64,000 nucleotides of DNA, taken from assembly GCA_963841705.1 (NCBI GenBank), contig CAWJDY010000057.1, positions 22,164-86,163 on the forward strand. The letters are read 5' to 3'. The position numbers were made by a program, and so were the translations under genes. Under the pieces are notes generated by a model. It worked only from the letters and a program-made list of their open reading frames with translations. It made no database searches and was not told the origin of the DNA. Origin of the DNA: VAZQ01 sp963841705 (lineage in GTDB: Bacteria > Pseudomonadota > Alphaproteobacteria > Rhizobiales > Xanthobacteraceae). Position 1 is the stretch's first letter. The number at the start of each line of letters is the position of its first letter. Below are positions 15,444 through 24,500 of this stretch, piece after piece.

Positions 15444-17201
15444 CTACCAGCTGCTCTGTCGCTGGATGCGCGACTCAAACAGGCGCAGCGCAGCGACGAT
15501 GAGGACTAGCGGGATGACCTGGATCACGCCGAGTGCCGCGACCGCACCGTAGCTGCCGCCTTCCTCCCACATGGTGAGCGTGATGGTCCCGAGCACGTGC
15601 GTCCCGGGCCCTACCAGGAAGATCGAGGCGCCGAGCTCGCGCACCGCCAGCACGAACACGTAGATCCAGCCGGTGAGCAGGACCGGCGCCATGAGCGGCA
15701 GCAGGATGCGCCGGAAAGTCTGTACGAGGCCGGCGCCGGAGGCGGCCGCCATCTCCTCAAGCTCGCGATGGATCTGTGCGATCCCGCCCGATGCGAAGCG
15801 CATGCCGTAAGGCAGGTACAACGTCACGTAAGCCACCAGCAGGATCCAGATGGTGTTGTAGATCGGCAGGATCGGCAGCATGAGGTAGGCGGTGAGAATG
15901 CCGGCGCCCACGATCACACCCGGAATCGCAATGGGCGCGAAGGCGAGCGCATCGAGCATGAAACCGTAGCGCGGCAATCCGCGCTGGGCGAGCCAGGCCA
16001 TGGCGAATGTGAGCGCGCTGACCGCAGTAGCGGCCATCGCTGCCAGAAGGACGCTGGTTTTGACGGCCGCGAGAAATATCGGATAGCTCAGGATGAAACG
16101 ATAATTGTCGAGCGTCGCGTCCGCAACCGACGATGCGAAGGGCTGCGTGAGATTGCGGAAGAAGGATTGCCAGATCAGCGTCAACACGGGCAGGCCGAGC
16201 GCCAGGGCAAACATGACGCCGGTGGCGAGCGCCACCGGCCAGCGCCAGCGCCCCAGCCTCATTCGCGCCGGCCGATAACCCTTGCCGGTGATGGTCGCAA
16301 AGGAATCCACGTCGGCGGTGCCGCGCCGGTAGCAATAGACCGCAAGGATGCAGATCGAAAGAAGCGCGAGACTGAGCGCGCTCGCCACGCCGAATGCCGG
16401 CGGCGTCGCGATGATCGCGCCCTGGATCTCGGTGGTGAGGACGTCGATGCGCGCCGGCCGGCCGATCAGACGCGGCACCTCATAAGATGCCATGCCCATG
16501 ACGAACAACAGCAACAGCGCGGAGAGGATCGCCGGACGCAACAGCGGCAAGGTCACCTTGCCGAGGACCCGGGCGTAGCTTGCGCCCAGCATCAGCCCGG
16601 CCTCCTCCATGCGCACGTCGAGGGCGCGCAATGCCGGACCGAGAGTAAGATAGGCAACAGGGAAATAATGACTGGACAGCGCCCAGGCCATGCCCGGCAT
16701 GGAATAGATATTCGCCGGCGCTTCCTTGGTCCCGAGCAGCGAGGCGAGCAAGGCATTGCCCCAACCGATATTGGGGCTGAGCACGAAGATCCATGCCATC
16801 GCCATGAGCAAGCCGGGAACGGCGAAGGACAAAAGCGCGAGGGTGTGAAAGACCGATGCGCCGGGAGCGTCCGTGCGCTCGACCACCCAGGCGACCGCGG
16901 CGCCTATCAGCAATGTCAGGACGGCGCTCGCGCCGGCAAAGATCAGCGAATTGCGCAGCAGGCGGGCGATATGCCAGCCGGAATAGGCCTCGATGAAATT
17001 CTCAAACGACAGAGCTCCTGGCCCGAAGCCGGTATCCTCGGTAAAGGCATTGTAGATGAGCGCCGCCACGGGCACGAATACCAGCCACACGACGACCACC
17101 ACGCATGCGACGAGGAGGAGATTTGCTCCGCTGAGATGCGATTGAAGCCGGCTGATAGCGGAGGAGGAGGCCTCATTCACTTGATCCGGCGCGAGGCTCA
17201 C
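15444..17201 (-). CDS. ABC transporter permease, fused Fe3+-type (two permease domains)
   Basis: The 585-residue membrane protein is a tandem fusion of two binding-protein-dependent permease domains with about twelve membrane segments. Each half has an EAA-type ATPase-docking loop: EEAGLMLGASYARVLGKVTL in the first and EEMAAASGAGLVQTFRRILL in the second. This architecture is typical of ferric-iron (FbpB/AfuB) and related transporters. The start is the GTG at 17201, 8 nt beyond the stop of the binding-protein gene and after an AGGG site; the frame is open far upstream but that part is the binding-protein gene read in another frame. No ATPase gene follows, so the ATPase must be supplied elsewhere. 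The substrate could be iron or an organic anion. Confidence 0.9.
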   Translation of the reverse strand: MSLAPDQVNEASSSAISRLQSHLSGANLLLVACVVVVVWLVFVPVAALIYNAFTEDTGFGPGALSFENFIEAYSGWHIARLLRNSLIFAGASAVLTLLIGAAVAWVVERTDAPGASVFHTLALLSFAVPGLLMAMAWIFVLSPNIGWGNALLASLLGTKEAPANIYSMPGMAWALSSHYFPVAYLTLGPALRALDVRMEEAGLMLGASYARVLGKVTLPLLRPAILSALLLLFVMGMASYEVPRLIGRPARIDVLTTEIQGAIIATPPAFGVASALSLALLSICILAVYCYRRGTADVDSFATITGKGYRPARMRLGRWRWPVALATGVMFALALGLPVLTLIWQSFFRNLTQPFASSVADATLDNYRFILSYPIFLAAVKTSVLLAAMAATAVSALTFAMAWLAQRGLPRYGFMLDALAFAPIAIPGVIVGAGILTAYLMLPILPIYNTIWILLVAYVTLYLPYGMRFASGGIAQIHRELEEMAAASGAGLVQTFRRILLPLMAPVLLTGWIYVFVLAVRELGASIFLVGPGTHVLGTITLTMWEEGGSYGAVAALGVIQVIPLVLIVAALRLFESRIQRQSSW

Positions 17202-17209
17202 GTTGCGCC

Positions 17210-18247
17210 CTAGCGCCCCTTGAACAGCTGGTCGAAGCGCCGCTGCCATTGGCGCTCCTCGTCGGGGCTCATCAGCACGGTGATCACCTTCTTCTCCGTG
17301 AGCCTGTCGACGATCCCAGGCGGATTCACGGCCACGTCGTTGCGCGTGGGGAGGCGTCCGAACCTGGCGAGAAACTCCTGGCATTCCTGACTGAGCATGA
17401 AATTGGCGGCAAGCCGGGCGGCATTTGGATGCGGCGCCTTCGCATTCACGCCGACCTGCCCGAAAATCAAGGTGACGGGATCGAGCGGCCATACATCGAT
17501 GGGATTGCCGGCGAGCTTCACGTTCATGGACAGATTGACGTAGTTGTTCAGCGCAACCCAGTATTCGCCGGCGCCGACCGAGCGGGCCATGGCGAGGTGC
17601 CCGTCGGTGATGACCGGCCGCAGCGCGACTGCGATGCTGCGCACGAGATCGGTGCCCTTCTGCTCGCCGTAGAATTCCAGCATCGCCTTGAGCCATTCGT
17701 TGTCGGTTCCGTCGATCGCGACCTTCCCCGCCCATTCCCGGTGCTGCGGGAATTCCTCGTAGCTCCTGGGCAACTCGGACGCTTTCACCTTCTCAGTGTT
17801 ATAGGCGGGAGTATTGTAGTTGGCGTACACGCCCCACCAGCGCTTATTCGGATCTCGCCCCTGCGGCGCGATGCTCTTCGCCTCGGGCGGCTCGTAGGCC
17901 GCCAGCATCCGCGGCGGCATCTTGTTGATGGTCGCGGTTTGCACGATGTCGTACGAGCTCTGACCGGCGCGAAACTCGATGCCCATGCGCGACATCAGGA
18001 CGGCATCCGACGCGCGCACGTATTCGACGGCAATCCCGGTTGCGTCGGTGAAGCGCTTGAACAGCGGCAGCCCTTCCTGCTCATTGGTGGAGGAATAGAC
18101 AATGAGGGAGCCCTCGCCCTTTGCCGCGGCAAGGAGCGTTGCATCGAGCCAAGGGCGTTCGCGAGGAGCAGCTCCGCTCTGCGCGCGCGCAGGGGCGATG
18201 CTGAGAATGAACGCGACCAGGATCGCCGTGCCTGTTGGATTGCGCAT
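17210..18247 (-). CDS. ABC transporter substrate-binding protein, iron-type family 1
   Basis: This 345-residue periplasmic protein has a Sec signal (GTAILVAFILSIAPARAQ, cleavage near residue 23). The mature part starts with GEGSLIVYSSTNEQEG, typical of the FbpA/AfuA (SBP_bac_6/8) class, and includes SYDIVQTATINKMPP and KRWWGVYANYNTPAYNT. It ends 9 nt before the permease start, so the two are cotranscribed. FbpA-type proteins bind Fe3+ through paired tyrosines; matching tyrosines cannot be assigned with confidence here, so related ligands such as thiamine, phosphonate or organic acids remain possible. It is divergent from the PDR-type reductase at 18338, with about 90 bp between the starts. 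Confidence 0.88.
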   Translation of the reverse strand: MRNPTGTAILVAFILSIAPARAQSGAAPRERPWLDATLLAAAKGEGSLIVYSSTNEQEGLPLFKRFTDATGIAVEYVRASDAVLMSRMGIEFRAGQSSYDIVQTATINKMPPRMLAAYEPPEAKSIAPQGRDPNKRWWGVYANYNTPAYNTEKVKASELPRSYEEFPQHREWAGKVAIDGTDNEWLKAMLEFYGEQKGTDLVRSIAVALRPVITDGHLAMARSVGAGEYWVALNNYVNLSMNVKLAGNPIDVWPLDPVTLIFGQVGVNAKAPHPNAARLAANFMLSQECQEFLARFGRLPTRNDVAVNPPGIVDRLTEKKVITVLMSPDEERQWQRRFDQLFKGR

Positions 18248-18337
18248 CGGAGCAACTTATCTCATGCCTGATATTTGACAAACCGCGCCCGCCAGCAGAT
18301 GCCTGACCGGGTGGAAGGAGAAGCGCGAGGCGCGATC

Positions 18338-19336
18338 GTGAATACCGTCATGGTCACCCCTGCGGCGGTCGCGCCTGCCAAGGGCGAAGCGGCGGATTCC
18401 CTCATAGAGGTACGCGTGGACGCGATCCGCTATGCCGCGCGCGATACCAGCATCTACGAGCTCACTCCAATCGACGGGACGGCGTTGCCGCCTTATGAGC
18501 CGGGCGCCCATATCGATGTGCACCTGCCGAACGGCATCGTGCGGCAATATTCGCTCATCCAGGCGGTGCCCGATCCCACCCGCTACACCATCGCGGTGAA
18601 GCGCGATCCGGCGAGTTGCGGCGGCTCGCGTTACGTGCACGACGAGCTGCGCGTCGGCCGGACGCTCGGCATAAGCGCGCCGCGAAACAATTTTCCGCTG
18701 GTGGACGATGCGCCGCACGTCATTCTCTTTGCCGGCGGCATCGGCATCACTCCGATCTGGTGCATGGTGCAACGCCTCGCGCAGCTCGGCCGCTCCTGGC
18801 AGCTCTATTACGCCTGCCGCTCGCGCGCGGACATGGCGTTTCTGCAAGCGCTGGAGAAGATGACCGCGTCGCAGTTCCACTTCGATGACGAGAGCGGAGG
18901 CAAGTTTCTTGATGTTGCCGGGATCATCGCCGGCGCGCCCAGGGACACGCATCTCTATTGCTGCGGGCCGACGCCGATGCTCAAGGCGTTCGAGGCCGCC
19001 ACTGCGAGCTGGCCGCGCGAGCAGGTCCATGTGGAATATTTCACGCCCAAAGAGGAGCCGGCCAAGACCGGAGGATTCGTGGTCGAGCTTGCCCGCTCGG
19101 GGCAGGAGTTCGTCATCCCCGAGGGAAAGAGCATCCTGCAGGTGCTGCTCGATGCCGGGGTTGACGTGGACTATTCCTGCGAGCTCGGCATCTGCGGCGC
19201 TTGCGAGCAGCGGGTGATCTCCGGGATCCCCGAGCACCGCGACGCGATTCTCACCGAGGAGGAGCAGGCTTCGAATACCAAGGTGATGATCTGCTGCGCC
19301 GGCTGCAAGAGCGAGCGATTGGTGCTGGATCTGTGA
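18338..19336 (+). CDS. PDR/VanB-family oxidoreductase (FMN, NAD(P)H, 2Fe-2S)
   Basis: This reductase of about 332 residues has the class IA domain order: an FMN-binding barrel (ELTPIDGTALPPYEPGAHID, then RQYSLIQ), an NAD-binding domain (FAGGIGITPIWCM, YCCGPTPML), and a C-terminal plant-type ferredoxin with CELGICGACEQ and a distal cysteine in MICCAGCK. It transfers electrons from NADH to Rieske oxygenases such as vanillate demethylase or phthalate dioxygenase. No oxygenase subunit is adjacent, so the partner is encoded elsewhere or is a redox protein such as the Rieske ferredoxin at 13075. The start is uncertain: the GTG at 18338 has GAGG 7 nt upstream and fits family length, whereas ATG 18299 and TTG 18275 lack clear sites. 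Confidence 0.88.
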   Translation: MNTVMVTPAAVAPAKGEAADSLIEVRVDAIRYAARDTSIYELTPIDGTALPPYEPGAHIDVHLPNGIVRQYSLIQAVPDPTRYTIAVKRDPASCGGSRYVHDELRVGRTLGISAPRNNFPLVDDAPHVILFAGGIGITPIWCMVQRLAQLGRSWQLYYACRSRADMAFLQALEKMTASQFHFDDESGGKFLDVAGIIAGAPRDTHLYCCGPTPMLKAFEAATASWPREQVHVEYFTPKEEPAKTGGFVVELARSGQEFVIPEGKSILQVLLDAGVDVDYSCELGICGACEQRVISGIPEHRDAILTEEEQASNTKVMICCAGCKSERLVLDL

Positions 19337-19391
19337 GTTTGTAGATCCGTAGGCCGTCCTTGGGGAGGCTCGTATAAGACGGCTCAGTTTC

Positions 19392-19622
19392 GGTGGGTCA
19401 CGCCGTACTGCGTCACAAAATACGTATTCTGTCCTTCCGGGGCCGCGAGCGTAGCGAGCGGAGCCCGGAATCCATAACCACAGACCGTCCGGTTGCGACC
19501 GGCGAGCGAGCAACTGCCGGCTGGGGTTATAGTTTCCGGGCTCGTCGGCAAGTCGGTGAAACCGACTTGCCGACGCCCCGGAATGACAGCGTAGTTTGTG
19601 ACGCAGTACCGCTAACCCACCC
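19392..19622. repeat. MITE-like element with inverted ends and a nested repeat
   Basis: The outer arms, about 33 bp, start GGTGGGT and share GTACTGCGTCACAAA; the right arm ends CTAACCCACC. Inside lies a second inverted pair, CTTCCGGGGCC...GGAATCC and GCCCCGGAATGACAG, plus CAAGTCGGT/ACCGACTTG. It occupies half of the 486-bp gap after the reductase gene and encodes nothing recognisable. Confidence 0.7.
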
Positions 19623-19671
19623 ATCTACTTCAGCAGTCATGGTGAGCAACGCGATGCCAGGCTGCCAACGC

Positions 19672-19705
19672 TCAAACAAAAAGCGGCGCCTGTAGCGCCG
19701 CCAAA
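19672..19705 (-). terminator. Rho-independent terminator for the minus-strand DUF465 gene
   Basis: Read on the minus strand, a 7-bp stem GCGGCGC / GCGCCGC (19683-19701) with a 5-nt loop is followed by TTTTTGTTTG. It lies about 120 bp beyond the stop of the DUF465 gene at 19823 and fits a standard intrinsic terminator. The plus strand is A-rich on the downstream side, so it acts in one direction. Confidence 0.75.
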
Positions 19706-19822
19706 ACAAAAATACCTCACCGCCGCAGACAGCAGTTGCGGCGCCGGTTACCTGCTCCTGCCCCCGACCGGCATCGCATGCCGGCCGGATGGCGAGGCCT
19801 CGTCTCTACATCGTCGCGGCGT

Positions 19823-20002
19823 CTAGTGGACAGATGTGTCCAACTGCAAACGCGCGATTTCGTCCTTCACTCTCAGCTTGCGACGCTTCAATGCCACGAT
19901 CTGCAAATCATCGATCGATGGATGGGCCTGAGCTTCGTTGATCTCCGCTTCGAGGGCCCGGTGACGTCTTTCCAATTCGGCAAGATGAGCTTCGATGGAC
20001 AT
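19823..20002 (-). CDS. YdcH/DUF465-family small protein
   Basis: The 59-residue product is a short helical hairpin typical of the YdcH family: EAHLAELERRHRALEAEI then a turn near DDLQIVALKRRKLRVKDEI. The LKRRKL-x-x-KD signature is diagnostic. The ATG at 20002 (MSIEAHL) is preceded by GGAG. Family members are abundant in alphaproteobacteria, commonly as two paralogues, and have no established function. A second member lies on the opposite strand at 20210. Confidence 0.85.
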   Translation of the reverse strand: MSIEAHLAELERRHRALEAEINEAQAHPSIDDLQIVALKRRKLRVKDEIARLQLDTSVH

Positions 20003-20209
20003 GTGCTTGGGTTCTCCTCTGTCAGTTACGACTGACCGCAACCATAATACACCCTTTCCGGGCGGATTCGAAGCGGCATTTTAACGATGCAGGGCAGCAA
20101 TCCCCGCTTTGCTTAACTCCCTCAATCCGGACCGACTTGAATGAACAGGGGTAAAAAGCGATACTTTTTACGGTCCGCGGGCGCGACGGATTGCTATCTC
20201 TGGTAGTTC

Positions 20210-20416
20210 ATGACCAAGGATGAAGAGCGTGAGTTGCAGGAGCAGCTGGCGCGATTGCAGCAGGAGCATCGCGACCTCGATGCCGCCATTACCGCATTGC
20301 AGCACACGACGGGCTTCGACCAGCTGCAGGTCCAGCGCCTGAAGAAGCGCAAGCTGCATCTGCGAGACCGTATCTCCTACATCGAGGACCAGCTCACCCC
20401 CGACATCATTGCGTAG
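20210..20416 (+). CDS. YdcH/DUF465-family small protein, second paralogue
   Basis: The 68-residue protein has the family helical hairpin: ERELQEQLARLQQEHRDLDA, a short turn, then QLQVQRLKKRKLHLRDRI, with the conserved LKKRKL core. It is divergent from the paralogue at 19823 and convergent with the TctC gene, whose stop lies only 3 bp away. No function is established for the family; the charged amphipathic helices suggest self-association. Confidence 0.87.
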   Translation: MTKDEERELQEQLARLQQEHRDLDAAITALQHTTGFDQLQVQRLKKRKLHLRDRISYIEDQLTPDIIA

Positions 20417-20419
20417 GGC

Positions 20420-21400
20420 CTATTGCGGCTCGATGCCGGCGTCCCGGATCACCCTGGTCCAGCGCTCCGTTTCTTCCTTCTTCAGCTTGGCCATATCGGC
20501 AGGACTGCCGCCTCCGGCCAGAAGATGCAGTTGCCGGTAGCGCGCCTTGATCTCCGGCGCCTCGAGCACCGCGTTGATGGCCCGGTTGAGCTTGGAGATG
20601 ATCGCGGCCGGCGTTTTCGGCGGCGCGCTGATGGCGTTCCAGGTGTCGGAGGTGAAACCCGTAACCCCCGATTCGATCACCGTGGGAATGTCGGGCAAGT
20701 CGTCGAGCCTGCGCTCGGTTGCGACCGCGAGGATCCTGGCCCTTCCCCCGGTATGCAGCTTGTAGGCCGTCGCAAGCTCGGTGAACATGCAGTCGACCTG
20801 CCCGCCGATGAGGTCGTTGAGCGCCGGGCCGGTGCCACGATAGGGGACGTGCACCATGTTGCCGCCGATGAGCTGCGAGAATTGGGCGCCGCTGAGATGC
20901 GATGTGGTGCCCGGACCCTGGGACGCGTAGGTGATCCGGCCAGGACTGGCCTTGGCATAGGCAATGAATTCCGCCGCGGTCTTTGCTGGGAAGTCCTGGC
21001 GCACCAGCAGCAGGTTGGGAATTTTCGACATGAGCGCCACGGATTCCAGCGCGACGGGGTCGTAATTGAGCTTCTTGTAGAGGGCGATGTTGCTGGTGAT
21101 CGGCGAGGGCTGGGACGCCAGCAGGGTATAACCGTCAGGCGCGGCGGTGTAGACCGCCTCGGCTCCGATATTGCCGCCCCCGCCGCCGCGATCCTCGATG
21201 ACGAACGGCCGGCCGAGCTTGTCCTGGAGCTGCGCGGCGATGATGCGCGTGACGGTATCCACCCCGCCGCCTGCCGATGTGCTCACGATAATTCGCACGG
21301 GGTGATTGGGGTAATCGGCCGCCGCATCCGGCTGCGCCAGCGCGGGTGAGGCGAGCAGGGAGATGGCGGCGGCGATCAGAGCGCGGCGATGTATCGGCAT
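20420..21400 (-). CDS. Tripartite tricarboxylate transporter substrate-binding protein (Bug/TctC)
   Basis: This 326-residue periplasmic receptor has a signal peptide (RRALIAAAISLLASPALAQ). Bug-family blocks are YPNHPVRIIVSTSAGGGVDT, the ligand-loop region GRPFVIEDRGGGGGNIGAE, DGYTLL, and VHVPYRGTGPALNDLIGGQVD. Bug proteins bind carboxylates or other small molecules and normally work with TctA/TctB membrane proteins. Neither is encoded nearby, which is usual because orphan receptors are numerous in such genomes. The ATG at 21400 (MPIHRRAL) is used; the frame continues upstream only through repeat DNA. The ligand is unknown. Confidence 0.93.
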   Translation of the reverse strand: MPIHRRALIAAAISLLASPALAQPDAAADYPNHPVRIIVSTSAGGGVDTVTRIIAAQLQDKLGRPFVIEDRGGGGGNIGAEAVYTAAPDGYTLLASQPSPITSNIALYKKLNYDPVALESVALMSKIPNLLLVRQDFPAKTAAEFIAYAKASPGRITYASQGPGTTSHLSGAQFSQLIGGNMVHVPYRGTGPALNDLIGGQVDCMFTELATAYKLHTGGRARILAVATERRLDDLPDIPTVIESGVTGFTSDTWNAISAPPKTPAAIISKLNRAINAVLEAPEIKARYRQLHLLAGGGSPADMAKLKKEETERWTRVIRDAGIEPQ

Positions 21401-21451
21401 TGCGCCGATGTACGCTGCATCACCCCGGCAGGCAACGCGGCACAGTGGACC

Positions 21452-21544
21452 GTCATGCGCCGGCTTGTCCCAGGGCTTGTCCCGCGCATCCACGTCTTGT
21501 GCGGCAGCCAAGGCGGGGATGGCCGGGCCAGAGCCCGGCCCATG
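21452..21544. repeat. Dispersed intergenic repeat (CATCCACGTCTTG family)
   Basis: The stretch GCGCATCCACGTCTTGTGCG, then GGATGGCCGGGCC and GCCCGGCCCATGA, forms a composite inverted repeat. A relative with the same core (ATCCACGTCTTATACCG and GATGGCCGG) lies at 48677-48757. It fills the gap between the TctC and RND pump genes. Confidence 0.7.
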
Positions 21545-21555
21545 AGGAACAGACT

Positions 21556-24500
21556 CTATGCGCGAGCCGGACGAGCGAGGCGTGCGCGCAGCGCAGCCGA
21601 CCAGCGCAGCCGCGTCTGGCGCAGATTGTCAATCGCCATCAGCGCGGCCGGCGTGACGATCAAGGTGAGCACGGTGGCAAAACCGAGCCCGAAGACGATC
21701 GCCGTGGACAGATTGATCCACCACTGCGTCGCCGGCGCGCCGACCGTGATCTCGCGCGAGAGAAATTCGACGTTCACCCCGAAGGCAATCGGCAGCACGC
21801 CCAGAATGGCGGTCGTGGCGGTGAGCACCACGGGACGCGCCCGCTCGCGGCAGGTCTCGATGATGGCCTCGTAGGCCGCCACACCTTCCCGGCGCAGGCG
21901 ATCGTAGGTGTCGATGAGCACGATGTTGTTGTTCACGATGACGCCCGCATTCGCGATCACGCCGATGCCCGCCATGACCACCCCGAACGCCTGGCCCATG
22001 ATGAGAAGGCCGAGCATCACCCCGAACGTGGAGAGCAAGACAGCTGTGAGCACGAGGCCGACCGAGGTGAGCTTGTTGAACTGCGCCAGCAGGATCGCGA
22101 AGATGAGAAAGATCGCCGTCCCGAACGCCTTGAGCAGAAAGGCCGAGGCTTTGGAGCGCTCCTCGTCCTCGCCCTTGAGCCGAAACGTCACCCCCGGTCC
22201 AAGATCGGCGGCTTTGAGCTCGCGCGTGATGTCCTCCTGCACCTTCGCGGACGGCACGCCCGCGGCGACATTGGCGGAGACCGTGGTTACGCGGTTGCTG
22301 TTGACACGGTTGATGTAACCCACGCGCGGCGCCGGCACGCGGTGCACGAAGTTGCCTATGGGCACATGCCCCATGGGCGTCTGCAGGCGCAGATCATCGA
22401 TCTGATCGAGGCTGCGCCGCTCCGGCGGAAACCGCACCAGGATATCGACCGACTTGTCGCTGTCTACCGGGCGGTATTCCGTCGCCTTGAGCCCATTGGT
22501 GACGAGCTGGATCGCGCTGCCGACCGCGCCGACGCTGGCATTGTATTTGGCCGCCTCCGACTTGTTGAACTCGATGCGCCAGTCGATGCCGGGGAGCGGC
22601 TGGCCGTCGTCGAGATCGCGGATGTCGCTGTTGCGGGAAAGTGTGGCCGCGACCTTCTGCGCCGCGGCCGGCAGCACCGCCGGATCGACCGCACTGAGCT
22701 GCACCTGGATGGGCTTGCCGGTGGGCGGGCCTGCGCGCGGCGCCGTCACCTCAATGAGGATGCCCGGGATGTCCGCGGTCTTGTCGCGAATGGCATCCAT
22801 GATCTGGTGCGCGGGCGGCCGTGTGAGCCAATGGGCGAACTCGAACTGGATCACCCCGATGGTGTCTTCGGTAAGCTCGCTCATGCCGCGCGGCTGCTCG
22901 CCGATGCGGGCGTAGACGGTCTTGAGGCCATCGAACGCGAGCACGCGGCGCTCGACCTCGCCAACCAGGCGGTTTTTCTCCTCGAGTGCCAGATTGCCGC
23001 GCGCATGCACGATCACCTGGCCGTAGTCGGGCTCCACGTTGGGGAAGAACTCGACCCCGCGGCCGAGCTTGCCGTAGGCAAGCTGCACGACCACGAGCAG
23101 GCCCGCGGCTATCGCCAGGGTCATGCCGGGATGGCGCAGCGCAAGCCGAACCGTGCGCATGTAGGGCCCGCGCTCTGTTATACCTCCCCCGGCAAGGGGG
23201 AGGTCGGCGACCCCCGATTTTGTCGGGGGGAGCCGGGTGGGGGTCTGCACCGTGTCGCTGCCACCCCCACCCGAAAGTATTTGCTTCGCAACCGAAGCAA
23301 ATACTTTCGACCTCCCCCTTGCAGGGGGAGGTACGGTGCGCCCCGCCTTGCCCAGGAGCGCGCCGAGAGTCGGAGTGAAGAACAGCGCCACCGCGAGCGA
23401 GGCCGAGAGCGTCGCGATGAGCGTGATCGGCAGATATTTCATGAACTGCCCGACCACGCCCGGCCAGAACAGGAGCGGCGAGAACGCGGCCACGCGGGTG
23501 GCGGTTGCTGCGATCACCGGGCCCGCCATGCGCTTGGCCGCGAGCGCGTACGCTTCCCGCGGCGCCATGCCTTCCGCCATGCGGCGCTCCGCGAATTCGG
23601 AGACGATGATGGCATCGTCGACCAGCATGCCGACCGCAAGGATGAGCGAGAACAGCACCACGATGTTGATGGTCAAGCCGGCAAGCTGCAGCCCGAGGAC
23701 GCCAGCGAGGAAGGAGGCCGGTATGGCGATCCCGATGAACACCGAGGCGCGAAAGCCGAGCGCAAACAGAATGACGATGGCGACGAGAAGGACGCCGGTC
23801 GCCACCGAGTTCTGCAGATCGCCCAGCATCTGGCGGATGATCTTCGATTTGTCCTGGGTGAAGGTGACATGGACGGCGCCGGGCCAGGTCTTCTGCAGCT
23901 CTGCGACCACGTATTTCACCGCGTCGACGGTCTCGATGAGGTTGGCACCGGTCCGCTTGGAGACCTCGACGGTCATGGCCGGACGGCCGTTCACCCGCGT
24001 GATCGAAGTCGCGTCCTTGAAGGTCGGCTTGACTTCCGCGATGTCGCGCAGGGTGACCGAGGCACCCGACGAGGCCACGACGGGAATGTTGAGAATGTCC
24101 TGCGGCTTCTCGAACAGCGACGGCACCTTGACCGCAAACCGGCCGGTCTCGCCTTCGAGCGCACCCGCGGCAATCAGCGTGTTGAAGGACTGGGTGATGG
24201 TGCCGAGCTGATCGATGGAGAGGCCGTAGCTGCTGATCAGGGTCGGATCGAGGATGATCTCGACCGCCTCATCGCGCGCCCCGCGCAGCTCGGCCGAGAG
24301 CACTCCCGGCGCCTGCTCGATGGCATTCTTCGCGGCGCGCGCAATGCGCAGCAGCGTGCGCTCGGGGACGTCGCCCGACAGTCCCACCACCAGCACGGGA
24401 TAGAGCGAGAGGTTGACCTCGAGCACCTGCGGCTCGTCGACGTCGCGCGGCAAATCGTGCTTGGCCTGATCCACCTTGGCGCGCACATCCGCAAGTGCAG

